Assembly (NCBI GenBank): GCA_964630795.1
Contig: CAZVWF010000017.1
Location: 1-36,063, forward strand
DNA from: SZUA-117 sp964630795
GTDB lineage: Bacteria; Pseudomonadota; Gammaproteobacteria; Steroidobacterales; Woeseiaceae
Direction: 5' to 3'
DNA: 36,063 nt
Shown here: in pieces, positions 15,273 through 22,713 of the stretch
Position numbering within the stretch: the first letter of the stretch is position 1
Layout of the letters: every line of letters begins with the position of its first letter
Program-made: the position numbers and the translations under genes
Notes under the pieces: generated by a model
What the model was told of the DNA's origin: nothing
Databases searched by the model: none
The model's input: only the letters and a program-made list of their open reading frames with translations

Positions 15273-16265
15273 ATGTACACGCAAGGACTCGATCAGAAAT
15301 CCGCTGCGCCGGAACCCGCCGCCAAACCTGAACCGGCGGAGCAGGCGGCCCGTTTCCAGGCTCGCGTTGATGCCGAAGACAAAATTGAGGCCAAGGACTG
15401 GATGCCGGATGCCTACCGGAAGACCCTGATTCGTCAGATCTCCCAGCACGCGCACTCTGAAATCATTGGTATGCAACCTGAAGGCAACTGGCTTACCCGG
15501 GCGCCAACGCTACGGCGCAAGGCTATCCTGTTAGCCAAAGTGCAGGACGAAGCTGGGCACGGTCTCTATCTGTACAGCGCGGCAGAGACGCTCGGTATCT
15601 CGCGCGATGAAATGGTGGGCCAGTTGCTCGACGGCACGGCAAAGTATTCGAGCATCTTCAATTACCCGACGCTGACCTGGGCCGATATCGGCGCCATTGG
15701 CTGGCTTGTCGATGGCGCAGCCATCATGAACCAGATTCCGCTTTGCCGTTGCTCCTACGGCCCGTACTCGCGTGCCATGATTCGCATATGCAAGGAAGAG
15801 AGTTTTCACCAGCGGCAGGGTTACGAAATCATGGTGGATCTCTGTAAAGGTAGTGAGGCGCAGAAAGCGATGGCGCAGGACGCCCTGAATCGCTGGTGGT
15901 GGCCCTCGCTGATGATGTTCGGGCCGAGTGACAAGGACTCCAGACATTCGGCCCAATCGATGGCCTGGAAGATCAAGCGATTTTCGAACGACGAGCTGCG
16001 CCAGAAATTTGTGGACGTCACCGTGCCACAGGCCGAGTTCATTGGATTGCGGGTGCCAGACGACGATCTCGAATGGGATGAGAAGAGCGGCCACTATCGC
16101 TACGGAGATATCGACTGGCAGGAATTCCTTGACGTGCTGGCCGGCAACGGTCAATGCAATCGTGAACGCATGGCGACGCGCCGCGCCGCGCATGACAATG
16201 GCGCCTGGGTCCGCGAAGCGGCACAGGCTTACGCCGCAAAACAGGCAAAGCGGGCCGCGGCCTGA
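15273..16265 (+). CDS. paaA: 1,2-phenylacetyl-CoA epoxidase, catalytic subunit
   Basis: A 330-residue diiron monooxygenase subunit. The family core starts at DWMPDAYRKTLIRQISQHAH. Metal ligands are visible: Glu in HSEIIG (about residue 63), Glu and His in QDEAGHGLYLYSAAETLG (about 93 and 96), Asp in WLVDGAA (about 147), and Glu and His in KEESFHQRQGYE (about 176 and 179). The enzyme adds one oxygen atom of O2 to the ring of phenylacetyl-CoA. The N-terminus is about 20 residues longer than in E. coli and rich in Ala, Pro and Glu, probably flexible. GGAGG lies at good distance from the ATG. It is the first gene of paaABCDE. Confidence 0.97.
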   Translation: MYTQGLDQKSAAPEPAAKPEPAEQAARFQARVDAEDKIEAKDWMPDAYRKTLIRQISQHAHSEIIGMQPEGNWLTRAPTLRRKAILLAKVQDEAGHGLYLYSAAETLGISRDEMVGQLLDGTAKYSSIFNYPTLTWADIGAIGWLVDGAAIMNQIPLCRCSYGPYSRAMIRICKEESFHQRQGYEIMVDLCKGSEAQKAMAQDALNRWWWPSLMMFGPSDKDSRHSAQSMAWKIKRFSNDELRQKFVDVTVPQAEFIGLRVPDDDLEWDEKSGHYRYGDIDWQEFLDVLAGNGQCNRERMATRRAAHDNGAWVREAAQAYAAKQAKRAAA

Positions 16266-16297
16266 CGTCGCTCGCGTTTTAACGCAGGAATTAGACC

Positions 16298-16582
16298 ATG
16301 AAAAATGACTGGCCTTTATACGAGGTATTCATTCGCGCCAAATCGGGCTTAAGCCATCGGCACGCCGGCAGTGTGCATGCCGCTGATGACCAGATGGCGC
16401 TCGATCATGCCAGGGACGTATACACGCGTCGAAATGAAGGCGTGAGTATCTGGGTCGTTCGTTCGGAGCAGATCGTCGCGTCCGACCCGGCAGAGACCGA
16501 TGCCTTCTTCGAGCCGGCGAAGGACAAGGTCTATCGTCACCCGACGTTCTATGACATTCCTGATGGCGTCGAGAATATCTGA
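16298..16582 (+). CDS. paaB: 1,2-phenylacetyl-CoA epoxidase, subunit B
   Basis: A 94-residue protein, against 95 in E. coli. The start MKNDWPLYEVFIRAKSGLSH, followed by HAGSVHAADDQMAL, is characteristic, as are SIWVVRSEQI and the C-terminal VYRHPTFYDIPDG. PaaB is a small structural subunit of the epoxidase that bridges PaaAC heterodimers and is needed for activity in vivo. It starts 32 nt after paaA with AGGA upstream. Confidence 0.96.
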   Translation: MKNDWPLYEVFIRAKSGLSHRHAGSVHAADDQMALDHARDVYTRRNEGVSIWVVRSEQIVASDPAETDAFFEPAKDKVYRHPTFYDIPDGVENI

Positions 16583-16594
16583 GGCGTGCAGAAT

Positions 16595-17353
16595 ATGAAT
16601 AAAGAAGACGCCTTACTGACTTATACCTTGCGTCTCGGGGACAATGCGCTGGTCCTGGCACAGCGGCTGATCGAGCTCGTTGCGCACGGGCCCGAGCTCG
16701 AGGAAGAGATGGCCAATGCCAACTTCTCCCTCGACTTCCTGGGCCAGGCGCGCATGTTTTATTCGCTCGCGGGTGAACTCGAAGGTAATGAGCGCACGGA
16801 AGACGATTTCGCCTATATGCGCGACGAACGCGAGTTTTGCAGCTTCCTGCTGGTCGAACAGCCGAATGGCAATTTTGCCGACACGATCGCGCGCTCCGTA
16901 TTGTTTGAAGAGTTTTACCTCGCGCAACTCGAAGCGCTCGAGCATTGCACCGAGCCACGGCTTGCGCAGGTCGCGGCGCGGGCCGTCAAGGAGATTCGTT
17001 ACCATCGGAGACACAACTCGACATGGTTGGTTCGCCTGGGTGATGGCACCGAGGCCAGTCATGCCAAGGCGCAGGCGGCCATCGACCGCCTGTGGCGCTA
17101 CACCGGCGAGATGTTTGCAGGTGACGAAGTCGACGACATCCTGCGGGACGAATTCCACGGGCCTGATCTGGCGCGCATCGAGGCTGCGTGGCAGGAGGGC
17201 ATAGCCGGGATTCTTGCCGACGCCCGACTGGAGACGCCAGAGGCGCAATGGATGGACGAGGGTGGCCGGCGCGGCCGACACTCCGAGCACTTCGGTCCGC
17301 TGATCGCGGAAATGCAGTACCTGCAACGGAGCTATCCAGGCCTGAACTGGTAG
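16595..17353 (+). CDS. paaC: 1,2-phenylacetyl-CoA epoxidase, structural subunit
   Basis: A 252-residue ferritin-like protein that is the non-catalytic partner of PaaA. Recognisable segments are LRLGDNALVLAQRLIELV, ANANFSLDFLGQARMFYSLA and EEFYLAQLEAL, then KEIRYHRRHNSTWLVRLGDGT and the ending GRHSEHFGPLIAEMQYLQRSYPG. PaaC keeps the helical bundle but normally lacks a functional diiron site. The frame could begin with a GTG at 16586, but the ATG at 16595 has TGAGG 10 nt upstream and gives the usual N-terminus, so 16595 is used. It is 12 nt after paaB and 13 nt before paaD. Confidence 0.95.
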   Translation: MNKEDALLTYTLRLGDNALVLAQRLIELVAHGPELEEEMANANFSLDFLGQARMFYSLAGELEGNERTEDDFAYMRDEREFCSFLLVEQPNGNFADTIARSVLFEEFYLAQLEALEHCTEPRLAQVAARAVKEIRYHRRHNSTWLVRLGDGTEASHAKAQAAIDRLWRYTGEMFAGDEVDDILRDEFHGPDLARIEAAWQEGIAGILADARLETPEAQWMDEGGRRGRHSEHFGPLIAEMQYLQRSYPGLNW

Positions 17354-17366
17354 TCCGATTCTCGCA

Positions 17367-17846
17367 ATGATCCGTGAATTCCAGATCTGGACGTGGCTTG
17401 AGGATATTCCCGATCCGGAGATCCCGGTCGTTAGCGTTGTGGATCTCGGCATCGTGCGAGGCGTTGTGCTGGATGACACCACGGTTGAAATCGAAGTGGC
17501 GCCAACCTATTCGGGCTGCCCGGCAACCGAGGTTATCGAGGAGAGTATCGTCCGCGGCCTGAGCGAAAAGGGTGTTGATGAGGTATCGGTCAAACGGGTC
17601 CTCAGTCCGCCGTGGACGACAGAGTGGATCAGTGGCGCTGGCCGGGAAAAACTGCGCGCCTGCGGTATCGCGCCGCCGGAGCAAAGTGGTGGCAAGCGCG
17701 CGTTGATGGGTAAACCGGATGTCGCATGTCCACGTTGCGGATCGCGGCAGACGACCGTCGTTAGCGAATTCGGTTCGACGGCCTGCAAGGCTTCCTGCAA
17801 ATGTGACGAATGCCTCGAGCCCTTCGAATATTTTAAATGTATTTAG
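17367..17846 (+). CDS. paaD: 1,2-phenylacetyl-CoA epoxidase, subunit D
   Basis: A 159-residue protein with an N-terminal MIP18/DUF59 domain (IPDPEIPVVSVVDLGIVRGV, then YSGCPATEVIEESI) and a C-terminal zinc-ribbon-like segment (CPRCGS, then CKASCKCDECLEPF). PaaD (called PaaJ in E. coli W) resembles iron-sulfur cluster assembly factors and probably helps mature the PaaE Fe-S centre. No clear ribosome-binding site is visible, consistent with translational coupling to paaC 13 nt upstream. Confidence 0.94.
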   Translation: MIREFQIWTWLEDIPDPEIPVVSVVDLGIVRGVVLDDTTVEIEVAPTYSGCPATEVIEESIVRGLSEKGVDEVSVKRVLSPPWTTEWISGAGREKLRACGIAPPEQSGGKRALMGKPDVACPRCGSRQTTVVSEFGSTACKASCKCDECLEPFEYFKCI

Positions 17847-17874
17847 ACAAGAACACGGCACCCGGAATCAAGGC

Positions 17875-18729
17875 ATGCGCAAGTACCATCCACTGATTAT
17901 TGTTCAGAAACAGAATGAAACGCCGGANNNNNNNNNNNNNNNNNNNNNNNNNNNNNNNNNNNNNNNNNNNNNNNNNNNNNNNNNNNNNNNNNNNNNNNNN
18001 NNNNNNNNNNNNNNNNNNNNNNNNNNNATTACGCCTGTTCTCTCGATCGTGCGGACGACGCTGGAGCGGGAGCCGTCCTCCCGTGTTGTCTTGTTCTATG
18101 GCAACCGTCGCCAGCGCACGACGATGTTCATCGATGAACTGTCGGCGCTGAAAAATCGATTCCCGGAGCGTTTGCAACTGTATTTCCTGTTTAGCCAGGA
18201 AGACCAGGAATTCGACATCTTCAGCGGACGACTGGACGAGTCCAGGATTCCGCAGTTAATGGAGTCCTTTTGCCAGGGCATGCAGCCCGATGAGGCATTC
18301 ATATGCGGGCCGGACACGATGATCGACACTGTGCAGGCGGCGCTGATCGTTGCCGGCATGGCGGAGACCCAGATCCAGGCTGAAAGCTACGGTGTCCCGC
18401 GAGACAAGAAGAAAACACCACCGCCTGTGACCGTTGCCGGCGACAAGCTGGCAACGATCGACGTGATCATGGATGGGCACAAAAGGACGTTCGACATGCC
18501 AGTGGATTCGCCCAACATCGTCGACGCAGCAGCTGACCAGGGAATCGAATTACCTTATTCCTGCAAAGGGGGTATCTGCGGAACCTGCCGCACGCATGTT
18601 CGGGAAGGCGAAGTCTCGATGGCCACAAACTACGGGCTCGAGCCCTGGGAGGTCGAGAAGGGATTTGTTCTTGCCTGCCAGTCCGTTCCGGTTAGCGCAA
18701 AGCTGCTTATTGATTACGACAAGACCTGA
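17875..18729 (+). CDS. paaE: 1,2-phenylacetyl-CoA epoxidase reductase, interrupted by an assembly gap
   Basis: The start MRKYHPLIIVQKQNETP is the PaaE N-terminus, then 100 Ns remove most of the FAD-binding domain and the start of the NAD(P)-binding domain. After the gap the protein resumes at ITPVLSIVRTTLEREPSSRV and shows FYGNR, FICGPDTMI and a C-terminal plant-type 2Fe-2S ferredoxin domain with cysteines in SCKGGICGTCRT and the fourth in LACQSV. It passes electrons from NADPH to the PaaA diiron centre. Family length (about 355 residues) implies roughly 105 missing residues, so the true gap should be near 315 bp rather than 100. The gene itself is probably intact. It closes the paaABCDE operon. 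Confidence 0.92.
   Translation: MRKYHPLIIVQKQNETPXXXXXXXXXXXXXXXXXXXXXXXXXXXXXXXXXXITPVLSIVRTTLEREPSSRVVLFYGNRRQRTTMFIDELSALKNRFPERLQLYFLFSQEDQEFDIFSGRLDESRIPQLMESFCQGMQPDEAFICGPDTMIDTVQAALIVAGMAETQIQAESYGVPRDKKKTPPPVTVAGDKLATIDVIMDGHKRTFDMPVDSPNIVDAAADQGIELPYSCKGGICGTCRTHVREGEVSMATNYGLEPWEVEKGFVLACQSVPVSAKLLIDYDKT
17928..18027. other. Assembly gap, 100 Ns
   Basis: Exactly 100 ambiguous bases, the conventional filler for a scaffold join of unknown size. It falls inside paaE. Sequence on both sides belongs to the same gene in the expected order, so the join is probably correct but the length is not. Confidence 1.
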
Positions 18730-18794
18730 TCGGCGAACGTCTGATCGGTGTTTTATTGTTGCAGCGCAGCAGAAAAATCGCTGGTGATTGTCGA

Positions 18795-18839
18795 GCAGTC
18801 CGTCGGGCAGTCCGGTAAACTACGCTCTCATTGTACGCT
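18795..18839 (+). promoter_or_regulatory. Paired direct repeats upstream of fabA
   Basis: GCAGTCCG occurs at 18795-18802 and 18807-18814 (12-bp period), and TACGCT at 18821-18826 and 18834-18839 (13-bp period), the latter within TGTACGCT. The region lies 57-100 bp before the fabA start. TGTACGCT resembles a half-site of the E. coli FabR operator as I remember it, but the repeats are direct rather than inverted, so regulation is only suggested. Confidence 0.25.
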
Positions 18840-18895
18840 GCTTCGACTCTACATCCTGCATTACCAACACATCTAAGAAACGTGCCGGAGAGCAT

Positions 18896-19453
18896 ATGAC
18901 TCAGTCTGTAGAAACCGGTAGCCCGGACGGTTGCCCGCCCGGCCGCAAGACCTCGTATAGCTATGAGGAATTATTACAATGCGGGCGTGGTGAACTCTTC
19001 GATCCGGACAGCGCAAAGCTGCCCTTGCCGGATATGCTGATGACCGATCGAGTGACACGCATCGTCAACAATGGCGGTAAGTTCGGTAAAGGTGAAATTA
19101 TTGCCGAACTCGACATCAATCCGGACCTGTGGTTCTTCAAGTGCCATTTTGACGGTGACCCGGTAATGCCGGGCTGCCTCGGGCTCGATGCGCTCTGGCA
19201 ACTCGTTGGCTTCTTCCTGGTTTGGTCAGGGTCGATGGGGCGCGGCCGCGCGCTGGGCGCGGGCAAGGTCAAATTTACAGGTCAGGTCCTGCCGACCTCG
19301 AAGCTCGTCACGTTTCACCTGCACATCAAGCGCTTGATTACGCGCAAACTTGTTCTCGCAATCGCGGACGGAACCGTTTCCGTCGACGGCCGCCAGATCT
19401 ACGAAGCTGAAGATCTGCGTGTCGGTTTATTTACATCCACTGACGAATTTTAG
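18896..19453 (+). CDS. fabA: 3-hydroxydecanoyl-ACP dehydratase/isomerase
   Basis: A 185-residue hotdog-fold enzyme that dehydrates 3-hydroxydecanoyl-ACP and isomerises the product to the cis-3 form, the branch point of anaerobic unsaturated fatty acid synthesis. The active-site region FFKCHFDGDPVMPGCLGLDALWQ contains the catalytic His84 and Asp98, offset by 14 from E. coli His70 and Asp84 because of a longer N-terminus (MTQSVETGSPDGCPPGRKTS). The ATG has GGAG at 18887-18890. It is followed after 8 nt by fabB. The 166-bp spacer from paaE makes a separate promoter likely. Confidence 0.96.
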   Translation: MTQSVETGSPDGCPPGRKTSYSYEELLQCGRGELFDPDSAKLPLPDMLMTDRVTRIVNNGGKFGKGEIIAELDINPDLWFFKCHFDGDPVMPGCLGLDALWQLVGFFLVWSGSMGRGRALGAGKVKFTGQVLPTSKLVTFHLHIKRLITRKLVLAIADGTVSVDGRQIYEAEDLRVGLFTSTDEF

Positions 19454-19461
19454 GAGCCAAT

Positions 19462-20673
19462 GTGCGTCGCGCAGTCATTACCGGTATCGGGGCCGTTTCC
19501 TGCCTGGGCAATAGCCGGGACGAAATCACCGAATCCCTGAGGGCCGGACGGTCCGGCATTCGTTACAACGAGTCCTACGAGGAAATGGGGCTGCGGAGCC
19601 GGGTAAGCGGTTCCGTCGATATCGATACAAAGGAACACATCGATCGCAAGGTGCTGCGTTTTATGGGAGATGCTGCTGCGTATGCTTATGTCGCGATGCA
19701 GCAGGCGGTCCTCGACTCCGGACTCGAGGAGTCCGATGTCTCGAATCCGCGAACCGGGCTGATCGCGGCGTCCGGCGGCGCGTCCAGTGCCAATATCGTT
19801 TTGAGCGCGGATACGCTGCGTGAAAAAGGTGTTCGCCGTATCGGTCCCTACATGGTCCCGAGAACCATGGGGAGTACTGTCTCCGCCTGTCTCGCCACGC
19901 CGTTCAGGATCAAGGGCGTCAATATGTCGATTACGTCTGCCTGTGCCACCAGCGCACATTGTATCGGCGCTGCATGGGAGCAAATTCAGCTCAACAAGCA
20001 GGACATTGTGTTCGCCGGCGGCGGTGAGGAAGAACACTGGACACTCGCCAGCCTGTTCGATGCGATGGGTGCCCTGTCGACCAGGTATAACGACACGCCC
20101 GAACGTGCATCGCGCACTTATGACCAGGACCGTGACGGCTTCGTGATTGCCGCCGGGTCGGGCATGGTCGTGGTCGAAGAACTGGAACATGCGAAGGCGC
20201 GCGGCGCAAAGATCTACGCGGAGATTGTTGGTTTCGGGGCAACATCAGACGGTCACGACATGGTGGCGCCGAGCGGCGAGGGTGCGGTGCGCTGCATGCA
20301 GCTGGCGCGCTCGACCACCGACGAGCCTATCGATTACATCAATACCCACGGCACCAGCACCCCGGTGGGCGATACCAAGGAGCTCGAAGCGATTCGGGAG
20401 GTGTTCGGTGATGACATACCGGCATTCGGTTCTTCGAAGTCGTTGTGCGGGCACTCACTGGGGGCAACCGGCGCACAGGAAGCCATTCATTGCCTGCTGA
20501 TGATGCAGGACGATTTCATCGCCCCGTCCATAAACGTCGACAATCCGGATCCCGCAGTGACGGGCATGCCGTTGGTCACCGAACTGGTCAGCAATGCCGG
20601 ATTGAAAACAACGATGACCAACAGCTTTGGCTTCGGTGGCACCAATGCGACGCTCGTCTTCCAGAAAGCCTGA
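19462..20673 (+). CDS. fabB: 3-oxoacyl-ACP synthase I
   Basis: A 403-residue condensing enzyme that elongates cis-3-decenoyl-ACP and longer chains. The Cys-His-His triad is Cys161 in TSACATSAHCIG, His296 in NTHGTSTPVGD and His331 in LCGHSLGATGA. The C-terminal NSFGFGGTNATLVF motif is also present. Residue numbers are two below those of E. coli FabB. Translation starts at GTG 19462, preceded by GGAG in the 8-nt gap after fabA. The fabA-fabB pairing is the standard proteobacterial arrangement for unsaturated fatty acid synthesis. Confidence 0.96.
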   Translation: MRRAVITGIGAVSCLGNSRDEITESLRAGRSGIRYNESYEEMGLRSRVSGSVDIDTKEHIDRKVLRFMGDAAAYAYVAMQQAVLDSGLEESDVSNPRTGLIAASGGASSANIVLSADTLREKGVRRIGPYMVPRTMGSTVSACLATPFRIKGVNMSITSACATSAHCIGAAWEQIQLNKQDIVFAGGGEEEHWTLASLFDAMGALSTRYNDTPERASRTYDQDRDGFVIAAGSGMVVVEELEHAKARGAKIYAEIVGFGATSDGHDMVAPSGEGAVRCMQLARSTTDEPIDYINTHGTSTPVGDTKELEAIREVFGDDIPAFGSSKSLCGHSLGATGAQEAIHCLLMMQDDFIAPSINVDNPDPAVTGMPLVTELVSNAGLKTTMTNSFGFGGTNATLVFQKA

Positions 20674-20680
20674 CCAGACC

Positions 20681-21532
20681 ATGAGTATCGAGACACTGAG
20701 CGAGCATGGCGCGTTCGGCGGCAAGGTCGGCTTCTACCGGCACGCATCGGCCGCCAATCGCTGCGAAATGCAGTTTTCCGTATTTGTCCCGCCCCAGGCC
20801 AGCGATGGCCCGGTTCCCGTCCTTTACTATCTCGCCGGGCTTACCTGCACCGAAGAGACCTTCATGATCAAGGGTGGTGCGCAGCGACTCGCTGCCGAGC
20901 TTGGCCTTATGCTGGTCGCGCCGGACACCAGTCCGCGTGGCGACGACGTGCCGGACGATCCGGAAGGTGCTTATGATTTCGGACTGGGCGCGGGCTTCTA
21001 TCTCAATGCGACTGAGTCACCGTGGAATACGCATTACCATATGTATGACTACATCACGCTCGAGTTGCCCGCATTGGTCACAGCGGAATTCCCTGCCGAC
21101 AATAGTCGTCAGGGCATCACGGGTCATTCGATGGGCGGTCATGGCGCCTTGACCATCGGACTGAAGAATCCTGAACTGTTCAGGTCAATCTCGGCATTTG
21201 CGCCAATCTGCAACCCGATCAATTGTCCCTGGGGCCAAAAAGCACTCGGCAACTATCTCGGTGCCGACGAGGCACGCTGGAATGAATACGACGCGACCGA
21301 ACTTGCGCGTTCCGTAGAAACAATGCCGCAACGTCCAATACTCGTCGACCAGGGAATGGCTGATCAGTTTCTCGAACAGGAGCTGCACCCGCAGTCACTC
21401 GAGGCGGCGTGTGCAGAGCGAGGAATCGAAGCCGAGTTTCGGCGGCACGACGGCTACGACCACGGTTACTATTTCATCGCTTCATTTATGGAAGATCATC
21501 TGCGCTTTCACGCCGGTTTTCTATCGGATTAA
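20681..21532 (+). CDS. fghA: S-formylglutathione hydrolase
   Basis: A 283-residue alpha/beta hydrolase of the esterase D family, which hydrolyses S-formylglutathione to formate and glutathione in formaldehyde detoxification. The family patterns LTCTEETFMIKGGAQR and PDTSPRG, then GAGFYLNAT, the nucleophile elbow GHSMGGHGA (Ser150), an acid in DQGMADQFL (probably Asp228) and YDHGYYF (His261) are all present. The reading frame is open upstream into fabB, but the ATG at 20681, 7 nt after the fabB stop, gives the normal start MSIETLSEHGAFGG. The usual partner, glutathione-dependent formaldehyde dehydrogenase, is not adjacent. It is probably co-transcribed with fabAB. Confidence 0.94.
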   Translation: MSIETLSEHGAFGGKVGFYRHASAANRCEMQFSVFVPPQASDGPVPVLYYLAGLTCTEETFMIKGGAQRLAAELGLMLVAPDTSPRGDDVPDDPEGAYDFGLGAGFYLNATESPWNTHYHMYDYITLELPALVTAEFPADNSRQGITGHSMGGHGALTIGLKNPELFRSISAFAPICNPINCPWGQKALGNYLGADEARWNEYDATELARSVETMPQRPILVDQGMADQFLEQELHPQSLEAACAERGIEAEFRRHDGYDHGYYFIASFMEDHLRFHAGFLSD

Positions 21533-21677
21533 AGCACTCCACTTCACGCCCGTCTTCTGACTTTCCGGCTGACGATATCGACGCGTCGGCAGTCTGTATA
21601 CCTGTGGATTTCTTCGCTCTATCCAGTTAGTTGCAGTCGCAATCGACCCTTCAGGAAGCCGGTCGTAAACAGGGATT

Positions 21678-21713
21678 AATACGTATTCCAAGTGCAATGA
21701 TCGACCTTATACT
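21678..21713 (+). promoter_or_regulatory. Candidate nar operon promoter region
   Basis: The 253-bp spacer between fghA and narC contains TATACT (21708-21713), a good -10, and a perfect 10-bp palindrome AATACGTATT (21678-21687) centred about 37 bp before the predicted start. No good -35 is present, which would fit an activated promoter. I looked for an FNR/Dnr-type TTGAT-N4-ATCAA site and found none. Confidence 0.35.
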
Positions 21714-21785
21714 CGTTCCCGGCTACAGCGAGAAGACGTGGCCGAGCAAGAAGAATGTTTCTCATCAATAAGCGGGTCGGGTTAT

Positions 21786-22679
21786 ATGATTCATAACTTT
21801 TCCGGGACACACTGGGTCGCTGTCCCCGGAGCATTTGTAGCACTACTTTTCCTTAGCTGGTCCGAAGCAACTCTCGCCCAGGACCCGGGCGAAGAAGCAT
21901 TCAACACAACGTGTATCGCTTGCCATACGATTGGCGGCGGTGATTTGCTCGGCCCGGACCTGGCCGGTGTTAACGAGCGGCGCCCCCAGGAATGGCTGGA
22001 ACAGTTCATAAAATCGTCCCAGACACTCATCAACAGTGGAGACGCCGAGGCAGTTGCACTCTATGAGGAGTACAACAATCTGCTCATGCCGGATGCTTTT
22101 TTGTCGGACGAGCAGGTGCGCCAGGTATTGACTTACATAGCGCTCCAGAGTGCGGGACAGCCAGCTTCAGCCGAAGCTGTGGCTGAAACTGAAGAAGCGC
22201 CGGTCGAGCCTGCCTCGGAGGAAGATATTCTTGCTGGTCAGGAAATGTTCCAGGGCACGATTCGATTCGAGAATGGTGGTGCCGCGTGCAACGCCTGCCA
22301 CACCGTCAGAGACGATGCGGTCATGGGTGGCGGTATCCTCGGAGCGGAGCTCACCAACGCGTTTTCCAGGATGGGTCGTGCAGGTGTTGCGTCAATACTG
22401 GGCAGGGCGCCGTTCCCGGTGATGCAGGCCGCTTATCAGGACAAAGAGCTGACCGAATTGGAAGTAACGCAGTTGGTGGCGTACCTGGAGTTCGCCGATT
22501 CCGAGGAGTACCACCAGCTGCCGAGAGACTATGGAATGGGACTGTTCGTCAGCGGCGTAGTCGGGTCCGGCATCCTCTTCGCATTTTTTGGCTTCACCTG
22601 GCGCCGCAGGAAGCGCGGCTCTGTGAACCAGTCAATCTATGACCGGCAGATAAAGTCGAGTCTGGACAGAAATACGTGA
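21786..22679 (+). CDS. narC: Membrane-anchored diheme cytochrome c of the nitrate reductase operon (NarC-like)
   Basis: A 297-residue exported cytochrome. A signal peptide (hydrophobic VPGAFVALLFLSW) precedes two class-I heme domains: CIACH at residues 43-47 with a likely Met ligand at 101 (LLMPDAFLSDEQ), and CNACH at 168-172 with a likely Met at 213 (PFPVMQAAY). An acidic Ala/Glu linker (about 125-148) joins them, and a C-terminal helix (about 252-271) followed by WRRRKRG anchors it facing the periplasm. In Thermus a diheme NarC precedes narGHJI and is part of the nitrate reductase complex. A cytochrome c gene also precedes nxrA in Nitrobacter. The frame begins at 21738, but the ATG at 21786 gives a proper signal peptide. 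It lies 34 nt before narG. Confidence 0.88.
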   Translation: MIHNFSGTHWVAVPGAFVALLFLSWSEATLAQDPGEEAFNTTCIACHTIGGGDLLGPDLAGVNERRPQEWLEQFIKSSQTLINSGDAEAVALYEEYNNLLMPDAFLSDEQVRQVLTYIALQSAGQPASAEAVAETEEAPVEPASEEDILAGQEMFQGTIRFENGGAACNACHTVRDDAVMGGGILGAELTNAFSRMGRAGVASILGRAPFPVMQAAYQDKELTELEVTQLVAYLEFADSEEYHQLPRDYGMGLFVSGVVGSGILFAFFGFTWRRRKRGSVNQSIYDRQIKSSLDRNT

Positions 22680-22713
22680 CAGCACCAATAAACAAGTCGA
22701 GTAGGCGGACAGT

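Noticed and set aside
17719..18729. A fused open frame running from within paaD through the gap to the paaE end
   Set aside because: The part before 17875 is the wrong frame of paaD; paaE starts at its own ATG, and continuity across the Ns is an artefact of the filler length.
21533..21785. Possible FNR/Dnr site TTGCAGTCGCAA upstream of narC
   Set aside because: The inverted repeat is 12 bp, two shorter than TTGAT-N4-ATCAA, and has the wrong central bases.
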